Shown piece by piece: positions 1 to 7,696 of a stretch of 11,044 nucleotides of DNA. Both the position numbers and the translations under genes were made by a program. Each line of letters opens with the position of its first letter. Position 1 is the stretch's first letter. The notes under the pieces are model-generated. The model saw only the letters and a list, made by a program, of their open reading frames with translations, searched no databases and was not told where the DNA came from. The DNA comes from Roseivirga sp. UBA7431. Lineage in GTDB: Bacteria > Bacteroidota > Bacteroidia > Cytophagales > Cyclobacteriaceae. Location of the stretch: positions 1-11,044 of the forward strand of contig DLQN01000120.1 of assembly GCA_002477595.1 (NCBI GenBank), given 5' to 3'.

Positions 1-2
1 TT

Positions 3-452
3 GTAGGCATTAGCAAGCGTACCAATTGGGCTGGCTATGAGTTCCTCAAAAAAGAATTTCCTAAAAAAGAAGTGTATGCATTGCCTCTGAAAGTAACCGA
101 TAGCCCAGAGACTAATATTTTGCACCTTGATTGTACTTTTCAGCCCATAGGCGAAGGGTTATGTATCATTTATGAGGATGGCTTTAAAACCAAACCTGAA
201 ATACTTTATCAACTTTTTGATCAGGACGAAATGATCAAGGTCACAATGGAAGAAAAGCAACTCATGTTTCCTAATGTTTTCTCCGTGGCACCAAATAAAG
301 TAATCATTGAAAAAAACTTCAGCCGACTGAGGCACGAACTAAATACCAAAGGCATAGAGACTATTGAGATAAAGTTTCAAGAGACCTCAAAATTAAGTGG
401 GCTATTAAGGTGTTCGACACTGCCTTTAAGAAGGACTTACCCAAACAGCTAA
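3..452 (+). CDS. Arginine deiminase/DDAH-like amidinohydrolase, C-terminal part (5' end outside window)
   Basis: The frame is open from base 3, so the gene enters from the left. The last 149 residues are present and a GTG at 72 is internal, not the start. The protein belongs to the guanidino-modifying superfamily (dimethylarginine dimethylaminohydrolase, arginine deiminase, amidinotransferase), which hydrolyses or transfers the amidino group of arginine-like substrates in the cytoplasm. What is seen: an early GISKRTN segment, the HLDCTFQPIG block with the expected catalytic His at 123-125, and near the C-terminus LLRCSTLPL with the expected nucleophile Cys at 411-413. In this superfamily the Cys normally lies close to the C-terminus, so the 3' end is intact. 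The substrate cannot be set from this half alone; a DDAH-like or arginine-deiminase-like enzyme is most likely. The gene ends 66 bases before the 3' end of the convergent OmpA-type pseudogene. Confidence 0.8.
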   Translation, partial: VGISKRTNWAGYEFLKKEFPKKEVYALPLKVTDSPETNILHLDCTFQPIGEGLCIIYEDGFKTKPEILYQLFDQDEMIKVTMEEKQLMFPNVFSVAPNKVIIEKNFSRLRHELNTKGIETIEIKFQETSKLSGLLRCSTLPLRRTYPNS

Positions 453-470
453 AGCTATTGTAAACGCATA

Positions 471-504
471 AAAAAAGGATGACACTGACGCATCACCCTT
501 TTTC
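471..504. terminator. Probable bidirectional intrinsic terminator
   Basis: An A/T-flanked hairpin sits between two convergent genes. The left arm is 472-482 and the right arm 493-503. Ten of eleven positions pair, with one A-C mismatch, around a 10-base loop. The A run on the left and T run on the right give a U tract in either direction, so it can end both the amidinohydrolase transcript (+) and the OmpA-type transcript (-). Confidence 0.65.
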
Positions 505-517
505 TTGATTTTAAAGT

Positions 518-2619
518 CTATTTATCTTTTCGCTCACCGTTCTCGTCTACAAAGAATAGCTCTACTCTTCTATTGAAGGCTCTACCTTTTCTTGTTCGGT
601 TGATGCGATCGGCAAGTTCTCACTAAATGTTTGTACTTCCATTTGACTTTCACTCACCCCTCTGTCTTTGAGGTAGTTAAATACTTTGGTGTACCTACGT
701 TGGCCGAGTGCAATATTATAGTCATTGGTGCCATAGGCATCTGTATGACCTGCAACCATGATTCTCAAGTCAGTTCTTCTAGATAGCAATTCAGCAGCTT
801 CATTCAATCTATCAATAAACTCTGGTTTGATATCCTGTTTATCAAAATCGAAGAAGACGTTTGGCAGCTCAATCAGCTCTTCAGCAACAATAGGAGCAGG
901 AACAGCAACTGCTTCGGCCTCTTCAACCACTTCCTCTACTACAGCTTCAACAGTTTCTACTACCTCAGCCACTTCCTCTCAGACTTCCTCGACAACCTCA
1001 ACCACTTCTAGCACAGCCTCCTCAACCACAGGGATTATAATACCCTCAATTGATGGTGGGTCGACTGGAATGTTATTTTGGTCTAAGTCGAAGCTATTGA
1101 TCATCTTGACATAGATCTCCTTTTCGTTACGGCCACATTCGCCAACAAAGAAGTCTTGTTCTATCTCAAACTCATCTCTGAATAATACTCGAATCTCATG
1201 TTACTTTTCATAAAGCACCTGTCCGTCTCGCTCTACACGCAAGGTGAAATCGCTCTCAATTGGCATATCCATAGAGTAAACTCCGTATTCACTGGTTACA
1301 GCTGAGTACTTATCTTCCTGTCCAACAACAGAGATAGTGGCGTTGCCAACAGGTGTCGTATTATCACACTCTAAGATTTTTCCTTGAATCTGAGAGTTAT
1401 TAAACATGATTACTCTGTAAATATCTACCTCCCCATACCCGCCAGGTCTACTAGAGGAGAAATATGCATTCTTACCATAGAGCGTAAAGAATGTATCATC
1501 TGTAGGCAGGTTAATAGGTGCTCCTAAGTTTTCTGCTTCAGAGAACTTACCAGTAGCAGTATCTAATCTTGAACTAAAAATATCGTAGCCACCCATTGAA
1601 CTATGGCCTCTTGAGGCAAAATAGAGTGTGCCATCTCCGGCAACATAAGGAGCATCCTCATTCTGTAGTGTATTCAATTCTTCTACAGCGTAAGGCTTAG
1701 ACCATTTACCATCGTCTGCTTTGTGCACGATATACAAATCTGAGTTCTCATCATTATTACCAAAATCAGAGGCATAAATAATTGAGTTCCCGTTGTTATA
1801 AACGAAAGCGTGAGGTTCCCATTTACCGGTATTAATCGGTAATTCTTCCCTCTGGCCCCAAACACCGTCAGTGCCTAATTGTGACATAAACAGGTCATCT
1901 TCTCTAAAAGTGATGAGTGTACTGTCATTGTTCAAAAGCTGAATAGGAGCATCGAATGTGCCTTCTGCAGCATAGCCCGCTAAAGGTTTATCCTTATTCC
2001 AGTTATCAATTTCATTCATATCAGCTGTCATCACCATCTCATAATACTCTCCGTCATCAGCTACTTCGCCCATACCTTCTCTCCTTGCTGTAAAGAAAAT
2101 ACCTCGCTGATTGGAAGTGACAATTTGGCTGTACTCATTTCCATTAGTATTTACATTTGGTCCAAGGTTTTTTACAATAATCTCTTTCGGATTAGGTAAT
2201 AATTCCTTGGCATTTTGGATGTTATTAAACACTCGGAAATACTCCGGCTTCACATAGTCCTCTAATTGATTTTGATTGATTCTGCGTAAAGTCCTTTCTG
2301 CATCTTCTACGCGACCTCCAAATAAATAGGCCTTTGCATAAGGAATCCAAAACGATGGATCTTCTTCTGCATAAGGCAAAGCCTCTTGGAATAAAGCGTA
2401 TGATTTATCAAAGCGATATCGCTCAGAATGACAGATGGCAGCGAGCCACTTAGCTTGGTAATTCTTCTTTTTCTTTGTAATTATTGGTTCTAAGTACCCT
2501 AAGGCTACTTCCCAATCCTTTTCTTCCATTGCCGCGAAAACCTTGTTGAGGTTTTAGGCTTTTAGCGTGAGGTTGCACATGACAAAAAATGCCATAAAAA
2601 ACAATGCTGATCTTTTCAT
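518..2619 (-). pseudogene. PorE-like TPR / PD40 propeller / CRD / OmpA protein, broken by three stops and a frameshift
   Basis: Reading from the ATG at 2619 in one frame gives a signal peptide of about 21 residues ending LKA. A TAA at codon 22 (2554-2556) follows, then an open stretch from 2553 with TPR-like helices (about residues 25-130), WD40/PD40 beta-propeller repeats (about 170-400) and a carboxypeptidase-regulatory-like domain (from about 412). A second TAA lies at codon 473 (1201-1203), after LYEK. The same frame continues with EFEIEQDFFVGEC until a TGA at codon 547 (979-981), inside a Val/Glu-rich linker. The OmpA C-terminal peptidoglycan-binding domain then runs from NVFFDFDK and includes HTDAYGTNDYN (near 625). 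After Ser 673 (601-603) the frame runs off to an early stop at 562. Adding one A near 599-603 restores NRTRKGRAFNRRVELFF and a natural TAG at 518-520. The repaired length is about 700 residues. This domain order is that of PorE, a periplasmic T9SS-associated protein, and of its many Bacteroidota paralogues. Sequencing error is the main alternative, but the neighbouring genes are clean. Confidence 0.85.
905..1035 (-). repeat. Val/Glu-rich low-complexity linker within the OmpA-type pseudogene
   Basis: On the minus strand this stretch is a degenerate run of GTT/GTA/GTG and GAG/GAA codons, giving a linker of repeated Val-Val-Glu-Glu units that ends in an Ala/Pro segment before the OmpA domain. 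It probably spaces the carboxypeptidase-regulatory-like domain from the peptidoglycan-binding domain. The TGA at 979-981 lies inside it. The complement reads as a Ser/Thr-rich open frame on the plus strand, which is a shadow. Confidence 0.7.
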
Positions 2620-2718
2620 TATTTAATTAGTCAGTTGTATAAAATAGTGTTCACGTACCATAAAAGGTAACAAGAAAAAATGATGATTGAGTTGAGGGCA
2701 TATAGAATTTATGCATAG

Positions 2719-2748
2719 CAAATATACCAAAATCTTCATTTGTGGAAA
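2719..2748 (-). promoter_or_regulatory. Bacteroidota-type promoter of the OmpA-type pseudogene
   Basis: On the minus strand, TATATTTG (2719-2726) matches the -7 consensus TAnnTTTG exactly. TTTC (2745-2748), one mismatch from the -33 element TTTG, lies 18 bases upstream. It leaves a 5' leader of roughly 90 bases before the ATG at 2619. The promoter thus looks intact although the gene is broken. Confidence 0.5.
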
Positions 2749-2754
2749 GAAGGC

Positions 2755-3723
2755 TTAGAATTTTAGTACCTCAGATGCGTTAAAACCAACTAGTACCTTG
2801 CCTTGATGAGCAGCCATATCTTCTCGTGAAAACAAGATATAATGCTCTTTTGTCTTCTCATCAATTGTCTCTAACAGGTATTGATCACCCAAAAAGATTG
2901 ACTTCTGAATACACACTTCGAATTGAAAATCAAAACCATCCCCAAGCCTTAACCATTCGGCTCTTACATACGTATTTGGCTCATTTGTCACCTCACTGAC
3001 ATCATTCACCCGTCCAAAGAATTGGGCGATATCCAGATTAATTGGGTGATTGTATGTCTGCCTAGTTGTGTCATTTTGAATCAGCTCACCCTCGGATAGA
3101 AAAGCAACTCGGTCGGCAATTAGCATTGCGTCTCGCGTATCATGTGTTACGAAAATGAGTCCCAAGCCTTCCGATTTCACAATATCAACCAATTCGATTA
3201 ATAAATTTTGCTTAGTAATTGGGTCGAGATTGCTGAATGGCTCGTCCATCAACAAGAGCTCAGGATCATCAGCAAGCGCCCGAGCAATAGACAATCTTTG
3301 CTTTTGGCCACCCGACAATTCTTTTGGCTTTCTGGAAGCGAATTCTGATAGGTTACAGAGCGACAATAACTCCTCGGTTCTTTCGGTTTGATATACTTTG
3401 TCAAATTGAAGAAGCTTATACCTCACATTCTCTTCAACAGTCATGTTAGGTTTCAACTGAAAATCTTGAAACACTATCTTGATTTTAGGGTGTCCAGCGA
3501 TCAGTTGCTCCTCTGGATTTACCAAATGCTCATCTTTGAATTGTATGCTTCCTTGGTCAGGTTTCATCAGACCAGCAATGATCTGAAGCATGGTACTCTT
3601 TCCTGAGCCACTCATACCCACTAATGCCAGTATCTCATTTTCAGCCAGATTTAGACTGACATCAATGACGGCACCATAGTCTTCACCTGGGTATGTTTTT
3701 GAAATATTTTTAGCTTTAAGCAT
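2755..3723 (-). CDS. ABC transporter ATP-binding protein, FbpC/PotA-like, with C-terminal TOBE-like domain
   Basis: This 322-residue ATPase drives an ABC importer at the inner face of the cytoplasmic membrane. All nucleotide-binding motifs are present: Walker A GMSGSGKST (36-44), Q-loop Gln 86 in VFQDF, signature LSGGQ (136-140), Walker B LLLMDE with Asp 160 and Glu 161, and H-loop His 194 in THD. From about residue 237 a beta-rich tail containing VRAEWLRL and FLGDQYLLE resembles the TOBE domain of iron(III), polyamine, sulfate or molybdate importers. Both the 322-residue length and the tail fit that group rather than a bare LolD/FtsE-type ATPase. No permease or binding protein lies nearby, so the substrate is unknown. 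The start is the ATG at 3723. It follows the transporter gene on the same strand by 62 bases and may share its transcript. Confidence 0.85.
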   Translation of the reverse strand: MLKAKNISKTYPGEDYGAVIDVSLNLAENEILALVGMSGSGKSTMLQIIAGLMKPDQGSIQFKDEHLVNPEEQLIAGHPKIKIVFQDFQLKPNMTVEENVRYKLLQFDKVYQTERTEELLSLCNLSEFASRKPKELSGGQKQRLSIARALADDPELLLMDEPFSNLDPITKQNLLIELVDIVKSEGLGLIFVTHDTRDAMLIADRVAFLSEGELIQNDTTRQTYNHPINLDIAQFFGRVNDVSEVTNEPNTYVRAEWLRLGDGFDFQFEVCIQKSIFLGDQYLLETIDEKTKEHYILFSREDMAAHQGKVLVGFNASEVLKF

Positions 3724-3785
3724 ATGGGCCTAAAGATAATTGTAAAACAAATGAAGATGGCGCAATGGCATTAATATCAATTGAA

Positions 3786-4499
3786 TTAGACACTTGCCCC
3801 AAATAAATAACCAGCTAAGGCAGTCAAACCCATGGCCACTGTACCCCAAAAGGTAATGCGTATGATGGCTTTCAAAATATTTGATCCTCCCGTTTTGGCA
3901 GCCAAGGCACCAAGAAGCATCAGAAAAACTGTAGCAGAGCCATATAGGAAGTACTCCATATGCTCCAATGGAAAAAATAGCGTGACTGCAAAAGGCATAA
4001 TTCCACCAGCTGTAAAAGCTGCTCCAGAAGCGAAAGCGGCTTGTATCGGTTTTGCCTGACTAATCTCGTTAATGCCCAATTCATCTCTTACATGAGCTCC
4101 TAAAACATCATGCTCGGTCAACTCTTTGGCAACCGTTAAGGCCGTCTCCTTTTTTAGCCCTCGGTTCTCATAAATTTCAGCAAGGCGGAGCAACTCAATT
4201 TCGGGCATATCGTTTAACTCCTGCTTTTCCCTTTCAATATCGGCTTGCTCAATATCTGTCTGAGAACTTACAGAGACATATTCCCCCGCTGCCATTGACA
4301 AAGCACCAGCGACTAATCCTGCAAGTGTAGCAAGTATGACAGGCTCACGAAAATCGCTCGCTGCTGCAACACCAATAGCAATACTAGCTGTCGACAATAT
4401 TCCATCATTTGCACCCAGTACAGCGGCTCTTAACCAGTTACTGCGGTGGATGTAATGATTGTCTAAGTAATCGTCTAAACTATCGCTTTGCTCTGTCAC
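3786..4499 (-). CDS. VIT1/CCC1-family iron or manganese transporter
   Basis: This 237-residue membrane protein belongs to the vacuolar iron transporter family, which moves Fe(II) or Mn(II) out of the cytoplasm, typically by proton antiport. Visible features: a hydrophilic N-terminus, helix 1 with the conserved GANDG motif (Asp 32), helix 2 ending GALSMAAGEYVSVSSQ (Met 69, Glu 73), and a cytoplasmic Glu-rich helical hairpin (about 82-145) of the type that forms the metal-binding domain. Three further helices follow (about 152-176, 184-202, 209-233). The start is a GTG at 4499, preceded by an AGGAA-like ribosome-binding site. The 16-base gap to the upstream dehydrogenase gene suggests co-transcription. 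The metal cannot be told from sequence; metal detoxification or efflux is the likely role. Confidence 0.88.
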   Translation of the reverse strand: MTEQSDSLDDYLDNHYIHRSNWLRAAVLGANDGILSTASIAIGVAAASDFREPVILATLAGLVAGALSMAAGEYVSVSSQTDIEQADIEREKQELNDMPEIELLRLAEIYENRGLKKETALTVAKELTEHDVLGAHVRDELGINEISQAKPIQAAFASGAAFTAGGIMPFAVTLFFPLEHMEYFLYGSATVFLMLLGALAAKTGGSNILKAIIRITFWGTVAMGLTALAGYLFGASV

Positions 4500-4515
4500 T
4501 TATTTTTTCCTCGTC

Positions 4516-5667
4516 TTAATTCTCGTAACTAATTCGATAGATGCAGTGGTTCACATCATCAGAAACTAGAACAGATCCATCAGGCATTTCCATAATGTCT
4601 ACTGGCTTACCCCAACCTTTGTTTGTCTCTTTATCTAACCAGCCATCAGCGAAGATTTCACTTTTTACAACCTTATCTCCTTCTACTTGAACAAATCTTA
4701 ATTGATAACCAATATGACCTGCATCTGGGCTTCTGTTCCAAGAGCCGTGCTGCGCAACAAGCAAATTGTTCTTGTACTTGGCGGGGAACATGTCTCCACC
4801 ATAAAAACGTAGTCCTAGTGGAGCTGAATGTGGCTCAAACTTATACGCTGGTTTCTTATAGTCGTTCTGTGATCGGCCTTCTCCAAAGTCAGGGTCTGCA
4901 ATATCACCTTGGTGCCAGTAGGGGAATCCAAAATGCTCGCCTTCCGCTGAGACATGGTTCAACTCACATGCGGGTACATCATCACCCAATAAATCTCTAC
5001 CATTGTCTGTAAACCACATTTCACCTGTCACAGGATGCCATGCAAAGCCGACAGAGTTACGAACGCCTTTCACATATACTTCCATATCAGAACCATCAGG
5101 ATTCATCCTTGTAATAGAGGCATAGACTTCATTTTCTTCAGATTTATCACAAACATTACAAGGAGCACCTACTGGCACATAGAGTTTTCCATCAGGACCG
5201 AAAGAAATAAACTTCCATCCGTGATGACCATCCGTTGGATATTCATCGAATATCACTTCTGACTTAGGAGCAGCCAGGTTATTCATAATATCTGGGAAAC
5301 GGTGAATTTTGCTCACCTCTGCCACGAACAAATCACCGTCCTTGAAGTACACCCCATTCGGCATATTCAGGCCAGTAGCGATCGTGTCCACCTTGTCAGC
5401 GACCATATCTCCATCAGTGTCTGTTAAAGCATAGACATTCTTTCTTCTTCTATTACCCACAAAAACAGTCTTTCCGTCATCTGTACGTGCTAATGATCGC
5501 GCATCAATGATGTTAGTCGCATACATAGATATCTTGAAACCTTCGGGAAGATTAATTTTAGCAAGTCTAGCATCGTAATCTGCGTCAGTCTTTTGTCCTC
5601 TTGATTGACAAGCTGCCGAAAGGCTAATCAAGCAGGCTAAACTTAGGGTAAGTAATATTTTATTCAT
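4516..5667 (-). CDS. PQQ-type glucose/sorbosone dehydrogenase-family lipoprotein
   Basis: This protein of 383 residues belongs to the soluble quinoprotein glucose/sorbosone dehydrogenase family, six-bladed propellers that oxidise sugars or related aldoses using PQQ and calcium. I chose the ATG at 5667 because it begins a clean lipoprotein signal with lipobox LSAAC (Cys 20). A TTG at 5715 would add 16 unlikely residues. Family landmarks are visible: PEGFKISMYA at the start of the propeller, MPNGVYF, DGHHGW with the likely catalytic His 149, VGAPCNVC, RNSVGFAWHP (from 203) and MWFTDNGRD (from 217). The C-terminus ends in a normal last blade (MPDGSVLVSDD). The lipid anchor suggests placement on an envelope membrane. 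The substrate is unknown, and some relatives have no proven dehydrogenase activity. It is the first gene of a minus-strand run with the VIT-family transporter. Confidence 0.85.
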   Translation of the reverse strand: MNKILLTLSLACLISLSAACQSRGQKTDADYDARLAKINLPEGFKISMYATNIIDARSLARTDDGKTVFVGNRRRKNVYALTDTDGDMVADKVDTIATGLNMPNGVYFKDGDLFVAEVSKIHRFPDIMNNLAAPKSEVIFDEYPTDGHHGWKFISFGPDGKLYVPVGAPCNVCDKSEENEVYASITRMNPDGSDMEVYVKGVRNSVGFAWHPVTGEMWFTDNGRDLLGDDVPACELNHVSAEGEHFGFPYWHQGDIADPDFGEGRSQNDYKKPAYKFEPHSAPLGLRFYGGDMFPAKYKNNLLVAQHGSWNRSPDAGHIGYQLRFVQVEGDKVVKSEIFADGWLDKETNKGWGKPVDIMEMPDGSVLVSDDVNHCIYRISYEN

Positions 5668-5742
5668 GGGTGTAAGGATTGTTTTTCCGAAGGTATTAAA
5701 AAACAAGGATTTCAATGAATGCTATTTTATCAAAGGCAGTGG

Positions 5743-5772
5743 TTTGATTTGACTAAAGGAAGGCTAATTTTG
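5743..5772 (+). promoter_or_regulatory. Bacteroidota-type promoter giving a probably leaderless ABC-F mRNA
   Basis: TTTG (5743-5746), an 18-base spacer and TAATTTTG (5765-5772) match the Bacteroidota -33/-7 consensus exactly. The ATG at 5777 begins four bases after the -7 element, about where transcription should start, so the message would have no 5' leader or almost none. No Shine-Dalgarno sequence is needed or seen. Confidence 0.6.
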
Positions 5773-5776
5773 CGGC

Positions 5777-7696
5777 ATGATTGCCATTAACAACCTTTCC
5801 TATTTTATCGGAGACCGAGCACTATTCGACAATGCTTCTCTACACATCAAACCTAACGACAAAATAGGCCTCATAGGATTGAATGGTAAGGGTAAATCCA
5901 CATTGCTCCACCTCATCATGGGCAATTTTCAAGCAACTTCTGGTGATATCTCAAAAAGTAAAGATTGTTCGATTGGGTTCTTAAATCAAGACCTTCTCTC
6001 CTATCAGTCTGACGAAAGCATTTTAGCAGTTGCGATGCAAGCCTTTGAACAGGCCAATGAGCTTCAGCATATAATTGATAAGATCCTCAAGCAAATGGAG
6101 CTTAACTATGAAGATCACCTCATCGATAAGTTGACCAAGGCACAGGATCAATACGAAGCCTTAGGAGGTTACAGTCTCCAATCTGAGGCAGAAGCAATTT
6201 TAGAAGGCATCGGATTCAAAACAGCCGACCTTCAACGTCCGCTGAAAGAATTCTCTGGGGGATGGCGAATGCGTGTCATGCTGGCAAAACTGCTACTGCA
6301 GAAGCCAGCACTTCTTATGCTCGATGAGCCAACCAACCACCTTGACCTTCCTTCTATTCTATGGATAGAGAACTATTTAAGGAATTATGAAGGCGCCATC
6401 ATTGTAGTTTCACATGATAGGCAGTTTCTAGACAATGTCATCTCGTCCACAGTTGAGGTGGCAAGATCAGTTCTAACGCAATACGCTGGCAACTATACTT
6501 TCTATTTGAAAGAGAAGACCCTTCGTGAAGAGATCCAGAAGAATGCCTTCGAAAATCAACAGCAAGCGATTAAGCAAACGGAGCGTTTTGTAGAACGCTT
6601 TCGCTCAAAAGCTACTAAAGCACGCCAGGTACAATCCCGTGTAAAGTCATTAGAGCGCATGGACTTGATTGAAGATGTAGTAGACGAAAATGTCTCTATG
6701 AATTTCAAGTTCGGATTCAAACAGAAATCTGGTCGGTATATCGTTGAGCTAAACAACATATCTAAGGCCTATGGCGATCTTCAAATTCTAAAGAATACCA
6801 GTGGCCAAATTGAGAGAGGTGATAAAATTGCCTTGATTGGTGCTAATGGTAAGGGTAAGTCTACCATGCTCCGCATCATTGCTGGATCTGAGAAAGTTGA
6901 GGGAGAGAGAAAAGAAGGTTTTAATGTGAACACCGCCTTTTACGCACAGCATCAGCTAGAAGCATTAAATCTTCAAAATGAAATATTAGAGGAGCTAAAA
7001 CAAGCTGGTAGTAATAAAACAGAAGGCGAGCTCAGAGGAATTCTTGGTTGTTTTCTCTTTCAAAACGAAGATGTCTTCAAAAAAATAAAAGTCCTTTCTG
7101 GAGGTGAAAAATCTAGGGTAGCACTTTCCAAAACACTCCTATCGGAAGCCAACTTCTTAATGATGGATGAGCCGACTAACCATTTGGACTTCTTATCTGT
7201 CAATATCTTAGTTCAAGCACTACAGCAGTACGAGGGCACCTTTGTTATTGTATCACACGATAGACACTTTGTTACTCAGATTGCCAATAAAATCTGGTAC
7301 ATCGAGGATGAAGAACTAAAAGTATACCCTGGCACCTATGCTGAGTATGAGTATTGGCAGTCGCAAAGGGAAACGCAAGCAACTATAAAGGAGCAAAAGC
7401 CAAAAGCAGAGGAAAAGACTAAGGCCAAAAATAACCAGCCAAAACCTCGTGATAATGAGGCTGAAAAAGAGCTGAAGCGCTTAAAAAAAGAACTCGCTAG
7501 TATAGAAGAGCAAATCGAAGTATTAGAAACAGAAGTATCTAATATCGAAGTGGACCTTGGAAAACCTGAAGTATTTGGAGACCCTACGCTTTTGGCGGAG
7601 AAGAGTCAGACGCATCAGAAGTCAAAAGACAGCTTAGACGCTTACCAACTGCAGTGGGAAGAATTGGCTACACAAATTGACGCACTAGAAGACTAA
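5777..7696 (+). CDS. ABC-F family ATPase (Uup/YdiF-like ribosome-associated translation factor)
   Basis: This 639-residue soluble protein has two ABC cassettes and no membrane segments, the ABC-F layout. Members bind the ribosomal E site, act on stalled or drug-bound ribosomes, or tune translation. Cassette 1: Walker A GLNGKGKS (34-41), signature FSGGW (159-163), Walker B with Asp 183/Glu 184, His 213. The charged helical linker that reaches the P-site tRNA lies at about 245-315. Cassette 2: Walker A GANGKGKS (355-362), signature LSGGE (440-444), Walker B with Asp 464/Glu 465, His 494. Both cassettes carry the family's DEPTNHLD motif. A Lys-rich stretch (about 533-560) leads into a C-terminal coiled coil (about 562-635), as in Uup/YdiF relatives. 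The start MIAINNLSY is the usual one for the family. An antibiotic-resistance role cannot be inferred; a housekeeping translation factor is more likely. Confidence 0.9.
   Translation: MIAINNLSYFIGDRALFDNASLHIKPNDKIGLIGLNGKGKSTLLHLIMGNFQATSGDISKSKDCSIGFLNQDLLSYQSDESILAVAMQAFEQANELQHIIDKILKQMELNYEDHLIDKLTKAQDQYEALGGYSLQSEAEAILEGIGFKTADLQRPLKEFSGGWRMRVMLAKLLLQKPALLMLDEPTNHLDLPSILWIENYLRNYEGAIIVVSHDRQFLDNVISSTVEVARSVLTQYAGNYTFYLKEKTLREEIQKNAFENQQQAIKQTERFVERFRSKATKARQVQSRVKSLERMDLIEDVVDENVSMNFKFGFKQKSGRYIVELNNISKAYGDLQILKNTSGQIERGDKIALIGANGKGKSTMLRIIAGSEKVEGERKEGFNVNTAFYAQHQLEALNLQNEILEELKQAGSNKTEGELRGILGCFLFQNEDVFKKIKVLSGGEKSRVALSKTLLSEANFLMMDEPTNHLDFLSVNILVQALQQYEGTFVIVSHDRHFVTQIANKIWYIEDEELKVYPGTYAEYEYWQSQRETQATIKEQKPKAEEKTKAKNNQPKPRDNEAEKELKRLKKELASIEEQIEVLETEVSNIEVDLGKPEVFGDPTLLAEKSQTHQKSKDSLDAYQLQWEELATQIDALED

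Noticed and set aside
562..972. A separate small OmpA-domain protein starting at a GTG at 972
   Set aside because: The same frame continues upstream past a TGA into recognisable sequence of the same protein, there is no signal peptide, and the true C-terminus lies in another frame. It is a fragment of the pseudogene.
758..1114. Ser/Thr-rich open frame of 118 codons on the plus strand
   Set aside because: It is the complement of the Val/Glu-rich linker and the adjacent OmpA-type coding sequence. Its composition follows directly from the antisense of GTT/GAG repeats, and no start context or family was recognised.
1201..2529. A complete 442-residue propeller protein starting at 2529
   Set aside because: The natural start with a signal peptide is 90 bases upstream at 2619, separated only by an in-frame TAA. 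The homologous sequence also continues in frame beyond the stop at 1201.
518..2619. Programmed readthrough or an altered genetic code to explain the in-frame stops
   Set aside because: Both TAA and TGA are involved, the intact neighbours use TAA and TGA as normal stops, and the gene also has a frameshift. Decay or sequence error is simpler.
5688..5714. Minus-strand promoter for the dehydrogenase gene (TACCTTCG with ATTG 17 bases upstream)
   Set aside because: Each element carries a mismatch and the region is A/T-rich, so the match is not above what chance would give.
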